This document shows positions 43,575 to 52,274 of a DNA stretch of 64,000 nucleotides, in pieces (position 1 is the stretch's first letter; the number at the start of each line of letters is the position of its first letter). Origin of the DNA: Pedobacter duraquae (GTDB lineage Bacteria; Bacteroidota; Bacteroidia; Sphingobacteriales; Sphingobacteriaceae). The stretch lies in the NCBI RefSeq assembly GCF_004362245.1, contig NZ_SNWM01000005.1, positions 372,001 through 436,000 of the forward strand. The letters are read 5' to 3'. A program made the position numbers and the translations under genes. The notes beneath the pieces were generated by a model that was not told the origin of the DNA, ran no database searches, and saw only the letters and a list, made by a program, of their open reading frames with translations.

Positions 43575-43680
43575 GGGCAGGATATGAAATGAAATAATTG
43601 ATATTGTTTTCTTCCTCAAATCTTGAAGAGAAGATTTGCATGTCATCAAACAACATCAATTATTTCCAGAACACGTTTTC
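43575..43680 (+). repeat. Hairpin repeat, single copy
   Basis: Left arm near 43590 and right arm near 43647, with AAATCTT...AAGATTT inside. It stops shortly after the ...CAGAACACGT segment, so it lacks the GGGGATCC body. It lies about 115 bp after the DUF4142 gene. Confidence 0.9.
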
Positions 43681-44432
43681 GATAGTTGCGTAGGTGTTTG
43701 CTATTAGGATTTATATAATTGTGCTAATTATTCACAACTGAAAGTTTTGAAATGTAGAAATATGGTTTTATATTGTGCAATAAGCGTCTCATAGTCATTC
43801 CTTTATGGCTTTAGGTCGTGAGTATGATTTGCCGGTATTACTATAGGTCTTGGTGGTTATCAAGTTGTATTCAGAATGGAATATTACTATAGAACATTTT
43901 ATTATAACTCCAATTGAGATTTAGGGTAGTTAAAGGTTATTAGCAGATTTTTTCTAAGTGGGTTTAGATGAGGGTAGGCGCTTAATCAACGTCTACTCTT
44001 TTTTAATTTCGTTCAAGTCCTATTATTAAGTTAATAAGCCCTATTTATGCAAGTTTTGTAAAGCATAAAGGAAGATAAAAATACCCGAATTGGGGATCCT
44101 AAGATTGTAGCGTTCGTTATTTCGGTGTTGTCAAACAGCATCAATTAGTCCAGCGCACGTTTTTGAAGGGTAGTTGTCCGGGATTGCAGGGTGATTTTTT
44201 CGAGGATGCATAGTGTGTAGGAAAAATGTTTTCTTTGTCCAATTTTCAATTTTGAGCAGCTATGTCTTGGCAATTTAATCAAAACAAGCAAGGCTAAAAG
44301 CAGGTCGGCCGGGTCTGCAGATAACCTTACTTGCTTGATGGCATATGGTTGACGCGCTCCAGTCAGGCATTTTTTTCAAGATGTCAAAGAACAATTTGCA
44401 AGGCCATCACGGGGGTTTGCAGGTAGGGTACG
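43681..44432. other. Gene-free region with duplicated intergenic sequence
   Basis: About 750 bp without a credible gene. From about 43690 to 44010 it resembles 53410-53610, and near 43735 (ATTCACAACTGAAAGTT) it resembles 55434. A decayed right unit of the hairpin repeat lies at about 44093-44180 (GGGGATCCTAAGATTGTAGC and CATCAATTAG). Confidence 0.65.
43912..44009 (+). terminator. Duplicated terminator-bearing sequence, copy 1
   Basis: Starts AATTGAGATTTAGGGTAGTT and ends in a hairpin GGGTAGGCG (43972-43980) / CGTCTACTC (43990-43998) with two G-U pairs and a T-run. The second copy is at 53502-53608. No gene ends just before it. Confidence 0.65.
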
Positions 44433-44951
44433 CTAGCGGGCTTTTACAATCAGATAGCCTGCCAGGGTGATCATGAGGGCAATTATAATCACGCCGATCA
44501 CTAAATAGGGGAACGCCTCCGGCGAACTCACTTTAGCTTTTTTGGTACTGCTCTTATCGGCAGTTGCTTTAGCTGATACTTTTTTGTCAGCCACCGATAC
44601 AGTATGTTTTTTTAAAGTTTCTTTTCCTGCTTGCGCAGAGCCAGTTTTAGTAGAAGTTGTGAGCTGGATCCGCTCGGCTGTACCAGTAAAGCCACTGTCG
44701 GCCGAAAATTTAAAAGGTCCACGAGGCCATATCGTCAGCGAAGTTTGAACCAACGCGCTATCATTTTTAACGGCTACTATTTGTCTCGACAGTTGTTCGC
44801 TATTTAATTCATGCGCAGTTAGATTCGTGCTTTCTGCTGAATGTATTTTCTCAGCAGTATTGTCGGTTGTCGTCTTTTTAAACAGTTGGCAAGCAGACAG
44901 CAGGATGAGGACGCTGCCAACTATCAGTAGCAATTTAGTGTGGACTAACAT
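44433..44951 (-). CDS. Unimolecular-spanin-like lipoprotein with C-terminal membrane helix
   Basis: 172 residues. The N-terminus is a lipoprotein signal with L-L-S-A-C21; the middle is a charged, Thr/Lys-rich periplasmic stretch; the last 25 residues are a membrane helix (P-Y-L-V-I-G-V-I-I-I-A-L-M) ending K-A-R. A protein anchored by lipid at one end and a helix at the other has the layout of phage T1-type u-spanins, which fuse inner and outer membranes. It follows holin- and endolysin-like genes, overlapping the latter by 17 bp. An alternative start adds six residues. Confidence 0.6.
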   Translation of the reverse strand: MLVHTKLLLIVGSVLILLSACQLFKKTTTDNTAEKIHSAESTNLTAHELNSEQLSRQIVAVKNDSALVQTSLTIWPRGPFKFSADSGFTGTAERIQLTTSTKTGSAQAGKETLKKHTVSVADKKVSAKATADKSSTKKAKVSSPEAFPYLVIGVIIIALMITLAGYLIVKAR

Positions 44952-45558
44952 CTTCCACCTCCTTTCCATGGTCTACACGGGTAGAAATTATACCGGCAGC
45001 AGCTGGATGCAGCGTCTTTACTGCGCTCAAGGCTAAAGGTGCTCTCCGCCATTCCGCAAACTTGCTGATGGTTTTGATGTGTCTGAGTTTGCGGTATACC
45101 CCGTCGCCCGCTCTACTTCCAGCTACATTGGTATTGCCTTCAATAGATGCTAGCCAGTCGTGGTGTATGCCGGTTGCCAAACCGCAGTGGGCAATCCTAC
45201 CCAGTTCCTGAAAATAGATCCCGAACACTAATCCGGGAATAACTTTTTTAACGCAGTAGCGGGCGGGGAACAGGTCTGGCGACCAGGCTGTTTTGGGCTG
45301 GTTGTAACCCGACTGTTTAAACACCCAGGATACGAAGGCTGCGCACCAGGGGTTACCTTTCTTCAGGCCAACATAGCCGAGATAGGCTTCTACAGCCTGG
45401 CCATCATTGTGCCCGGTGGCTTCGCGCACACCCAGCTGCTGGCTTGCGATAACAAGGAGTTGATCTGCCTGCTGCGTTAACAGATGGCGATGAGGGACAT
45501 GGCTCCTGCCAATAAAAGCAAGGCAAATGATCCCCAGAAAAAGCTTAGCTGTTGCCAT
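44935..45558 (-). CDS. Peptidoglycan hydrolase / endolysin-like protein (CHAP type)
   Basis: 207 residues with an N-terminal hydrophobic signal or signal anchor (L-F-L-G-I-I-C-L-A-F-I-G) and an NlpC/CHAP-like domain: N-P-W-C-A-A-F-V-S-W (Cys72), A-H-C-G-L-A-T-G (His124) and an E-G-N-T-N motif, as in phage and phage-derived amidase/endopeptidases. It overlaps the holin-like gene by 82 bp, a tight arrangement typical of lysis cassettes. It should cleave peptide cross-links or amide bonds in peptidoglycan. Confidence 0.78.
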   Translation of the reverse strand: MATAKLFLGIICLAFIGRSHVPHRHLLTQQADQLLVIASQQLGVREATGHNDGQAVEAYLGYVGLKKGNPWCAAFVSWVFKQSGYNQPKTAWSPDLFPARYCVKKVIPGLVFGIYFQELGRIAHCGLATGIHHDWLASIEGNTNVAGSRAGDGVYRKLRHIKTISKFAEWRRAPLALSAVKTLHPAAAGIISTRVDHGKEVEDVSPH

Positions 45559-45851
45559 AACTCAAGGGTTTTAAAATGTGTAACCATATAGTCTGGGCTA
45601 GGCAAACCGAGCCCTTTCCAAAACCATTTTAACAGTAGCCAGCTCAATGCCGTGATGCCAAGATGGGCGATGCTGCCCAGCAGGATCAACATCCAGATGG
45701 ACGGATCTATACTGGCTGATGTTTGGTCAACAGCGCGCAGCAACATGGGTATCAGTTGCCAGAGCAGGATCAGGGTTAAGCCCATCAGGGCAATTTTGGC
45801 AAGATCCGGTTTAAAGGGACCTTCGCTTTTCAATTGAGATAAAGTGTTCAT
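45477..45851 (-). CDS. Holin-like membrane protein
   Basis: 124 residues with three predicted membrane helices (about 18-40, 50-76, 98-122) and a short charged N-terminus, the topology of class I holins. No sequence family is recognised, so the call depends on the endolysin-like gene it overlaps and the spanin-like gene after that. Confidence 0.5.
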   Translation of the reverse strand: MNTLSQLKSEGPFKPDLAKIALMGLTLILLWQLIPMLLRAVDQTSASIDPSIWMLILLGSIAHLGITALSWLLLKWFWKGLGLPSPDYMVTHFKTLELWQQLSFFWGSFALLLLAGAMSLIAIC

Positions 45852-45960
45852 GATTATTTATTTTAACAAAGCCCCAGACTTGGCCAAGCAGCGCGTCACC
45901 ATTGCTGTCCGCCTATACATCAGGCTAAGCCTGGGGTTATTGTGGTTTACATTTTGTTAA

Positions 45961-46605
45961 TTAAATTGCAGTAAGTGTTCCAAGGTACAGGGTGTCTGAG
46001 GCCAGGTTTTTGATTGTGGTAGAGACAAGGGAAATGTAACACATCACCGGGTTGCCCATCATACCGGCAGGCATTTGCAGGGTAAAGGTTTTTGCAGAGC
46101 GCGGTGCAGCATTCTGCAGTTTCACCCATTTGTTTAGCGCGGGGCAGTACACCACCAGGGTTACCAGGTCGGTTGGGCGTTCCTTGTCGTCGTTAAACAC
46201 ATCTGCCCAGTTGTACTTAATCTTCGATCCCGTAACGGTGGTGATCTGCGCTTCCCTGGCATTTTCGAGGCTGCCCTGACTGAACTGCAATTTCTCGTAA
46301 TCGAAGCTGAAGTTTGGCGAGATGCCAGTAATCCCTGCGGCGAGGTTGGCCTTTAGTGCTACATTGCGCTGGGTCTCCACCTTACTTGCTGCTTTAAAGC
46401 CTACATCGATCACGCTGGCTAGCGGTGTGATCACATCCGTTACGATTTTAAATTTGGCCCGGACATCCAGCTGTGCTTGTGTTGGCGCCTTGCTACTTGG
46501 TTTAGGATAACCTCTCATGGTATCCAATCCGCGCCACGAAGCGCCTACTACTGATCCTACTTTGTTTCTGAATCCACCCAGGATTCCTAATCTGATAATT
46601 CCCAT
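45961..46605 (-). CDS. DUF6266 family protein
   Basis: 214 residues from the start M-G-I-I-R-L-G-I-L-G-G-F. The N-terminus G-G-F-R-N-K-V-G-S-V-V-G-A-S-W-R-G is the DUF6266 signature and is shared with the gene at 49965 (G-G-I-S-G-K-I-G-S-I-V-G-A-T-W-R-S). The rest is helical then beta-rich, ending S-D-T-L-Y-L-G. Function unknown. It lies 109 bp before the holin-like gene on the same strand and may be the cargo or structural partner of that cassette. An in-frame upstream ATG at 46704 is unlikely. Confidence 0.85.
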   Translation of the reverse strand: MGIIRLGILGGFRNKVGSVVGASWRGLDTMRGYPKPSSKAPTQAQLDVRAKFKIVTDVITPLASVIDVGFKAASKVETQRNVALKANLAAGITGISPNFSFDYEKLQFSQGSLENAREAQITTVTGSKIKYNWADVFNDDKERPTDLVTLVVYCPALNKWVKLQNAAPRSAKTFTLQMPAGMMGNPVMCYISLVSTTIKNLASDTLYLGTLTAI

Positions 46606-47097
46606 TTTTTTAAGTTTTAAAAATTTATAATTCTGTTCATTCGCAATTGCATTACAAAGAGACAGTATTCCCAAAACCTGTGGCAGTGTAAGGGGGTGTA
46701 ACACCCCCCGCGGAAAACGGGGAAAATCGGCCCTGGAAGTAGTAAAAACTCAGAAAAAGTTTTTTTAATAAAAAATGGAATCGGCCTTTAAAGGTGTTTT
46801 ATGGCTGCTGAAGCGAAATATTGTACAGAGAATGATTACACCCCCTTTGAATGGCTTAAAAAGGCGTTTTTTTAGGGGCGATGGCGGTTAAAGGTAAGTT
46901 AAGGGGCTATGATCTTTTCAGTCCGGAATTCCCTGTCGTTTTTATAAGATCAGTTTCTGGCGCTAAGAGAAATTATTATTTTGGAATTGTACTGCTTGAT
47001 TCGGATTTAGGCAAGCAACGTCTTAACGTAAATGCCTTTTTGAGAAAATCGATTCTTACGGAAAATGAAAAGGTATTTCATGTTCAAATGGTAAGCC
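46606..47097. other. Intergenic stretch with a GC-rich hairpin
   Basis: About 490 bp upstream of the DUF6266 gene. At 46692-46708 GGGGGTGT A ACACCCCC is a perfect inverted repeat about 90 bp upstream of the DUF6266 start, and ACACCCCC recurs near 46829. This could be an operator. An 83-codon frame at 46881 has no support as a gene. Confidence 0.5.
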
Positions 47098-47931
47098 TTA
47101 TTTTTTGGCCAGTTCGGCACGTATTTTTTTAATGTATTCGAGTTCCACTTCGGCAAGCTCCGCAATCTGGTCGTCTGTAAATCCCAATTTAACAATCAGG
47201 TTCATAACGACAGCGTGACTTTTTTTGTCTGCTCCCTTAATTTCTCCTTTTCGATACAAGAAATCGTTTTCTTCCTTGAAAAATGTACTTACTGATTGCA
47301 TAGCTTGTTCAAATTGTTGTTCAATATTCTTGCGTAGTTGTAGCATGATACGCAACTGTTTAAAATACCGGCTCTTCGCAAAATCATCATCTCCGGCAGA
47401 CTGTATGCCATCTACAATTGACTTAACTACCTGGAAGCTATCTTCCTTGTCAAAGTTAGCCAATATTCCTAACATCTTAACTGATGCATTGTTAGATCTT
47501 AAAAATAATTTGTAGCTGGCCTCTGAAACCATGATCAGTGTAAAATGAAATTTTAAATATTCAGTGTCCAATACTGTATCCATCAATGGTTTTGCATCCT
47601 TTAAAAATATCACATATTGTTTTATTGGTAAGCGGTATTTACGCATCAGCATGATGTTATATTCCGCCATGCGATATACCATTTCCTGTTCATCCTGGAC
47701 CTGAAATTCGACCTGCAGCACGTATGTTTTACCTGAAGTATCTGTTACTTTTTTCAAGGCGTCCGGTTTTCGTTCCTTCGTATGCTGTACATCATCCGGC
47801 AGTTCCTCGCTTAGCAGGATATCCAGACCAAGCACATCCCTAATGATTACAGGGAGGGTAACCTCCAGGTTCTCTTTAATAATTTTATCATATTGGTTAG
47901 CTTGTCTATTATTTTGATCTTGGTTTTGCAC
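47098..47931 (-). CDS. Rpn-family nuclease
   Basis: 277 residues. K-P-D-A-L-K-K and V-L-Q-V-E-F-Q-V-Q form a PD-(D/E)xK-like site as in Rpn (recombination-promoting nuclease / PDDEXK transposase-like) proteins. The C-terminal 45 residues contain an HTH-like segment, L-G-F-T-D-D-Q-I-A-E-L-A-E-V-E-L-E-Y-I, similar to the end of the Rpn gene at 52275. Rpn proteins cleave DNA and some take part in phage defence. No clear internal start with a ribosome site is seen here. Confidence 0.78.
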   Translation of the reverse strand: MQNQDQNNRQANQYDKIIKENLEVTLPVIIRDVLGLDILLSEELPDDVQHTKERKPDALKKVTDTSGKTYVLQVEFQVQDEQEMVYRMAEYNIMLMRKYRLPIKQYVIFLKDAKPLMDTVLDTEYLKFHFTLIMVSEASYKLFLRSNNASVKMLGILANFDKEDSFQVVKSIVDGIQSAGDDDFAKSRYFKQLRIMLQLRKNIEQQFEQAMQSVSTFFKEENDFLYRKGEIKGADKKSHAVVMNLIVKLGFTDDQIAELAEVELEYIKKIRAELAKK

Positions 47932-48647
47932 CGGTAAAATTAGCTATTTACAGAGTTTCACAACAAATTAATTTACAAATAGATACGGTTATTTCAGGGA
48001 TTGAAAGGCACTTGAAAGCAAGTCGAAATCTTTGAAAAAAAGACATTACTAAATGCATATTCCGATATTTAGTTTAAGCAATAGAAATGTGAAGTACTAG
48101 ATTGTCGCTGTCAAATCGCTTACGGTAAAAGCAGAAAGAACGGCGGTTGAGAATTTCCAAAACGATAACCTATTCGAATTCTATTCATAAAAAGCAATAG
48201 GAATTTACCGATTACATTGCTGTAAGACATCTAACACAGCCTTCGGCACTACAAAACAACGCCTATTTAGCGCAATCACCTTCCAATATCTTTCCTATTT
48301 TCCCCCTAAATCTGCAAAAATGCCTCATTATCAGTGTTTAAAATGTTCTAAATTCGCACATTTTCCCTAAAAATCGCTATTCGTATGAATTTTTAGGGTA
48401 GCGTAGTCGATTGCCGGTCTATATCCCGCTTTTCAACGCTGTTAAGGCCGTTTTATCCCCCTTTTAGCCTGGTTAATTATTTTGCTATTCGTGGGAATTT
48501 CAAAGTCTACCCCTGTTTATTCGTGATTTGAGTTTGTTCAGGGTGCTGTATTCCAGCTTCTTATAAGGATAACGACTTGCAAATACAACTAAAAGCTCTA
48601 TAAATTTATGGTAATCAACTCTAAATTTTCACTTAAAAACTCAAATT
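47932..48647. other. Intergenic stretch, no gene seen
   Basis: About 715 bp between the Rpn gene and the LytTR gene. AT-rich, no hairpin-repeat copy, no recognised RNA. It should hold divergent promoters for both genes. Confidence 0.55.
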
Positions 48648-49565
48648 ATGAAACAGACCTTAACAAAAAAGACATGGAGCCCACCAATTTGGAAAGCACA
48701 ATCATTTTTAGTGATCGGATCAATAGTATCCAGCCATATGATCTTATGCAGCTTCACCGATATGACAACATGGGAGGTAATGCATCATAAAAATTACCCC
48801 AAGCCTATGTTCCTCAATTCAGTGATGGTGCTTATCGTAGCAGAGTATTTGTATCACGTCATTTTGCATGCCCGCAAAAAGTACTCCTTTTCATTTGAGC
48901 AGAATAAATATTTGCGGTATAGAATACTGGTATCGGTCATCATACCACAATTATTAGCTTTCATTCTGGCGGCACTGTTTTTTCTCCTCGCTAAGCAAAA
49001 TATTTTCACTGAAACCGTATGGTTTACCAATTACTTCATGGTTGATCTCGCTTTTATTCTGTTAGGTAATGGGCTGATAGAACTCTTCATCTGGAGGCAG
49101 TTCAAAGCCTATGAAAAGGCAGAAGATGCACTTGAAGATACGGAGATTCCAGCCGTTCCATCCCCGGTGTCGACTATCGCAGCGCAACAGGAACAGCCGG
49201 TAAAGAAATACAATAAACAAAAGAACATCAAAGTAGATCCTAAGCTCGCCATCATTTACAGAGAGGAGGATGCATTGATTTCGCTGACCACGCAAGATAC
49301 CCTCGGCAACTGGCCAATCGGGTTAAGCATCAACGCCAGTTTTACCATGTTACCCGCTACATATTTCAAGATTAACCAGTCCTGCATCATTAATATCGAT
49401 GGGATTGCAGATGCCTGGTATGTGCGTGAAACGCAGCGACTGCATGTACAGCCAGTCTTTGGCCTGCCAGAGCGCAAGGTTTCCTATGCAAAAAACAGAA
49501 ACTTCAAAGACTGGCTGGCCACATTTGGCCGGGAGATGAGAATCATCAGCAAAGACCAGGCTTAA
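48648..49565 (+). CDS. Membrane LytTR-family transcriptional regulator
   Basis: 305 residues with about four membrane helices in the first 150 residues, a linker rich in P/A/Q, and a C-terminal LytTR DNA-binding domain (about 200-295; A-I-I-Y-R-E-E-D-A-L, F-K-I-N-Q-S-C-I-I-N-I-D-G-I, R-K-V-S-Y-A-K-N). Membrane-bound LytTR regulators are common in Bacteroidota and sense envelope signals. Downstream inverted repeat 49614-49631 and the genes after it are candidate targets. Confidence 0.88.
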   Translation: MKQTLTKKTWSPPIWKAQSFLVIGSIVSSHMILCSFTDMTTWEVMHHKNYPKPMFLNSVMVLIVAEYLYHVILHARKKYSFSFEQNKYLRYRILVSVIIPQLLAFILAALFFLLAKQNIFTETVWFTNYFMVDLAFILLGNGLIELFIWRQFKAYEKAEDALEDTEIPAVPSPVSTIAAQQEQPVKKYNKQKNIKVDPKLAIIYREEDALISLTTQDTLGNWPIGLSINASFTMLPATYFKINQSCIINIDGIADAWYVRETQRLHVQPVFGLPERKVSYAKNRNFKDWLATFGREMRIISKDQA

Positions 49566-49613
49566 ACCTGCTATCAAGGCGGGAGGTGACCAACATTTCC
49601 CGCGCAAACGCAT

Positions 49614-49631
49614 TGCAAAGTACACTTTGCA
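49614..49631. promoter_or_regulatory. Operator-like inverted repeat
   Basis: TGCAAAGT (49614-49621) AC ACTTTGCA (49624-49631) is a perfect inverted repeat with a 2-bp centre. It lies about 50 bp after the LytTR gene and about 90 bp before the small gene at 49721. The binding factor is unknown. Confidence 0.5.
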
Positions 49632-49720
49632 CTACCCGAAACTGTAGTAGCACAAATTAACAACGGGATTGATCAACCTTTAATTACAGTTTCATCACAC
49701 CTCAATTAAAAATTAAAGAC

Positions 49721-49960
49721 ATGAAAAAGAAAGACAAAAAATCAAAAAAGAAAAACCTAAATATTATTAGGATACATACCGCACTTGGTCGCAGACTGGT
49801 GCGGACCTCGTTCGTACCTTGTTCGACAAAAGTCGGAATGAGTTCGGATGAATTGCGTGAAATGTTGGATGTGGAAATTCATAAAAAATTAAGGAATATT
49901 ACCAAATATATTTCGAAGCTTGTGAAGCTCCTGGGCCTTGTTATACCTGCTAGAACCTAA
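49721..49960 (+). CDS. Small basic hypothetical protein
   Basis: 79 residues with a lysine-rich start (M-K-K-K-D-K-K-S-K-K-K-N), no signal peptide and a helical C-terminus. It is preceded by an A-rich leader and followed within 4 bp by the DUF6266 gene, so it may be the first gene of that operon. Function unknown. Confidence 0.5.
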   Translation: MKKKDKKSKKKNLNIIRIHTALGRRLVRTSFVPCSTKVGMSSDELREMLDVEIHKKLRNITKYISKLVKLLGLVIPART

Positions 49961-49964
49961 AGCC

Positions 49965-50600
49965 ATGGCCAAGTTATTAAACGGAATATTAGGCGGCATC
50001 AGCGGTAAGATCGGATCAATTGTTGGCGCAACATGGAGAAGTGTGGAATATATACGGTCGCTACCTAAGGAGACCGACAAGCCCAGAACGGAGCAGCAGC
50101 TTGCACAACAGGCCAAGTTTAAGTTCCTACATGAGTTCTTATCACCCTTTGCACGGTTTTTCACGGTTGGATTTCGGAATATCGCTACCCACCGTACAGA
50201 GATGAACGTTGCTTTTTCAATCAATTATCAATCGGCTCTGATGGGCAGTCACCCGAATTTTGAAATCAGCTATCCACATTTTGTGATGAGCAAGGGGAAT
50301 CTCCCCAATCTATGTGAACCAAAGGTCGTTTTGCTGAGTGGTGCAGAGTTGGAGCTGAGCTGGCTTAACCTGCGGCAGCCTTTGGCTACGCCCGACGACC
50401 AGGTTACGCTGTTGCTCTATGATGCTGAGCTGAAGAAAGCTGAAGGATTTATTGGCGGGATCAGCAGATTGGCGGGAAGCTGCAGGTTTGCCATCCATCC
50501 CAACTCGGTGGGCAGAAGCCTGGAAGTGTACGTGAGTGTGAGTTCAATCAACCGCGAGTTGGTATCCGACAGCTTATATCTAGGGAGGCTGAACACATGA
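49965..50600 (+). CDS. DUF6266 family protein, second copy
   Basis: 211 residues. N-terminal G-I-L-G-G-I-S-G-K-I-G-S-I-V-G-A-T-W-R-S and C-terminal S-D-S-L-Y-L-G-R-L match the DUF6266 protein at 45961. The middle is more divergent. The start M-A-K-L-L-N-G is supported by the paralog. It overlaps the next gene by 4 bp (ATGA), unlike the first copy, which precedes lysis-like genes. Confidence 0.85.
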   Translation: MAKLLNGILGGISGKIGSIVGATWRSVEYIRSLPKETDKPRTEQQLAQQAKFKFLHEFLSPFARFFTVGFRNIATHRTEMNVAFSINYQSALMGSHPNFEISYPHFVMSKGNLPNLCEPKVVLLSGAELELSWLNLRQPLATPDDQVTLLLYDAELKKAEGFIGGISRLAGSCRFAIHPNSVGRSLEVYVSVSSINRELVSDSLYLGRLNT

Positions 50601-51694
50601 AGACCGGGCAGATTGGGGCTTTGACCATGCTTATTATGGGTAAGCCCAGTGAGGAGGAACTGGAGGATGCAGTAGAGGCATTGCTGACAGAGGTGCGGGA
50701 AGCGATGCTGGGGACTGCAGATCAAGCTGTTTTAGCGCGTTATATCCGCTATCTGCAACTGAGCTGTACAGACCTGATGGATGCACCGCAGGCGGGCAAC
50801 GCGGTACAGCAGTGGCTCAGCATGTTGTTGGGCAGTTTGCGCAGGTACTATCCGGAGTTTTATAACCATAGCGCATTGATGCCTGGTTACATGGTGGAAC
50901 AGCGCAAAAAGGCGTTAATCAGGACAGGCCAGCTGCGCCATACCAAGTTAAAGGCGCGGATGCGCAATCAGGAGTTGCATCGGATCATCGAAAATTACTT
51001 TGCCGAGGTGCTATCCCTCGAGCGGTATACTTATCTGGAGCTCGACAGGCAAGCTGTTTTGCAGGATCAGATCCTTGCCTTTTGTGCGCAGGGGCATTTT
51101 AGTCAGTTTGATGAGCAATTGCTGGATTATCTGGTGGTGCTGGATTACCGGGACTCCCGGTTTCTGGACCATTACATGGATAAAATTACTGCCGAGCTTG
51201 ACACGGAGGTTGATCTCGAATTCCAGCAGCGCATCTTACAGGCCTATCAAAAGCGGTTATTAAAAATGCAATTGCATGGGAGTGTTTCGGGCATGGCCGC
51301 GCAGGGTAGCTATGCGGTATTGCTTAGTTATGTGAACAGCTTACATGCCGGAATTGCAGCCAGGCAGGTATATCAAGGAACGACGGCTCAGCATAGTGAT
51401 TCGGCAGCACTGTTACGCGGAAAGGATTACCGGGTTAAAACGGTGTTTTCTGTAGATGTGCTGTCTTACCTGGCCCGGTTATTTGTTGACTGTGGCTTGA
51501 TTAAAGCTGTGGTGAAGAATGATTTGTATAGCTTTTTGGCAACGCGGGTGGAGACAGCAAAAATTGGAAACAAGGTATTGTCGACAGGCAGTATCTGCAG
51601 AAAATATCAGTCGGTGATGCAGGTTACCGCAGTACAGACACGGGCGATGCTGATGAAAATGGTGCATCAGATCGATCTGGAGTTCAGGTTGTAG
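50597..51694 (+). CDS. Hypothetical protein, weakly RteC-like
   Basis: 365 residues, all-helical. The C-terminal third (Y-L-A-R-L-F-V-D-C-G-L-I...L-Y-S-F-L-A-T-R-V-E-T-A-K...S-T-G-S-I-C-R-K-Y-Q-S-V) is reminiscent of RteC regulators of Bacteroides conjugative elements, but I do not regard this as established. Translationally coupled to the DUF6266 gene, so it probably acts with it. Confidence 0.6.
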   Translation: MKTGQIGALTMLIMGKPSEEELEDAVEALLTEVREAMLGTADQAVLARYIRYLQLSCTDLMDAPQAGNAVQQWLSMLLGSLRRYYPEFYNHSALMPGYMVEQRKKALIRTGQLRHTKLKARMRNQELHRIIENYFAEVLSLERYTYLELDRQAVLQDQILAFCAQGHFSQFDEQLLDYLVVLDYRDSRFLDHYMDKITAELDTEVDLEFQQRILQAYQKRLLKMQLHGSVSGMAAQGSYAVLLSYVNSLHAGIAARQVYQGTTAQHSDSAALLRGKDYRVKTVFSVDVLSYLARLFVDCGLIKAVVKNDLYSFLATRVETAKIGNKVLSTGSICRKYQSVMQVTAVQTRAMLMKMVHQIDLEFRL

Positions 51695-51917
51695 GGTCTT
51701 TGAAAAAAGGTGATCAATCTATATACAGGTTTAACGATTCGGGTAATTGATAAACCGGGCACTAGCCGGGATGGCGTTGCAAAAGTTCATTGACGTGTTG
51801 TGCATGCTACGTGATTAACTTCGAGCCGGAGGTTAGTAAAACAGCATACACGAGTTAACATTTTGGTTTTAAATGGTATGCTCCCGGGGCCAGGGGGCAT
51901 ACCTTTATAAGAGTATT

Positions 51918-52160
51918 GAGACAGGACAGTGGGGGTGAAATAATTGATATTGTTTTCTTCCTCAAATCTTGAAGGGAAGAGGTTAGAAGCGCATGAGGTG
52001 AAATAATTGATATTGTTTTCTTCCTCAAATCTTGAAGGGAAGATTTGCATGTCATCAAACACCATCAATTATTTCCAGAACACGTCTCTGAAAAGGGGGG
52101 ATCCGGGAATGGCAGAGTCCATTATTAGCATCAATTATTTCTAGAACACGTCGCTGAAGG
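51918..52160 (+). repeat. Hairpin repeat preceded by a truncated copy
   Basis: A truncated left module at about 51937 breaks off after GAAGGGAAGA and joins TTAGAAGCGCATGAG, then a full hairpin runs from about 51993 to 52076. A GGGGGGATCCGGGAATGGCA unit and a partial right arm (CATCAATTATTTC) end near 52160. The same TTAGAAGCGCATGAG junction occurs at 53227 and 53637. Confidence 0.9.
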
Positions 52161-52210
52161 CAGGGGCATCTATAAATATATGATGCTTATTTCTTCTAGG
52201 GTATAATTTG

Positions 52211-52250
52211 AAATATCTAACCAAGATGTGTTGGGCATTGTAGAGATTAG
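52211..52250 (+). repeat. 40-bp direct repeat, copy 1
   Basis: AAATATCTAACCAAGATGTG and following bases to GATTAG match 56707-56746 with a few differences. It lies 25-65 bp before the Rpn start at 52275, so it may hold its promoter. Confidence 0.55.
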
Positions 52251-52274
52251 GGACGTAAATGGCACCCTGATCAT

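Noticed and set aside
46881..47132. 83-codon open frame on the plus strand
   Set aside because: It runs into the 3' end of the Rpn gene on the other strand, has no recognised motif and unlikely composition.
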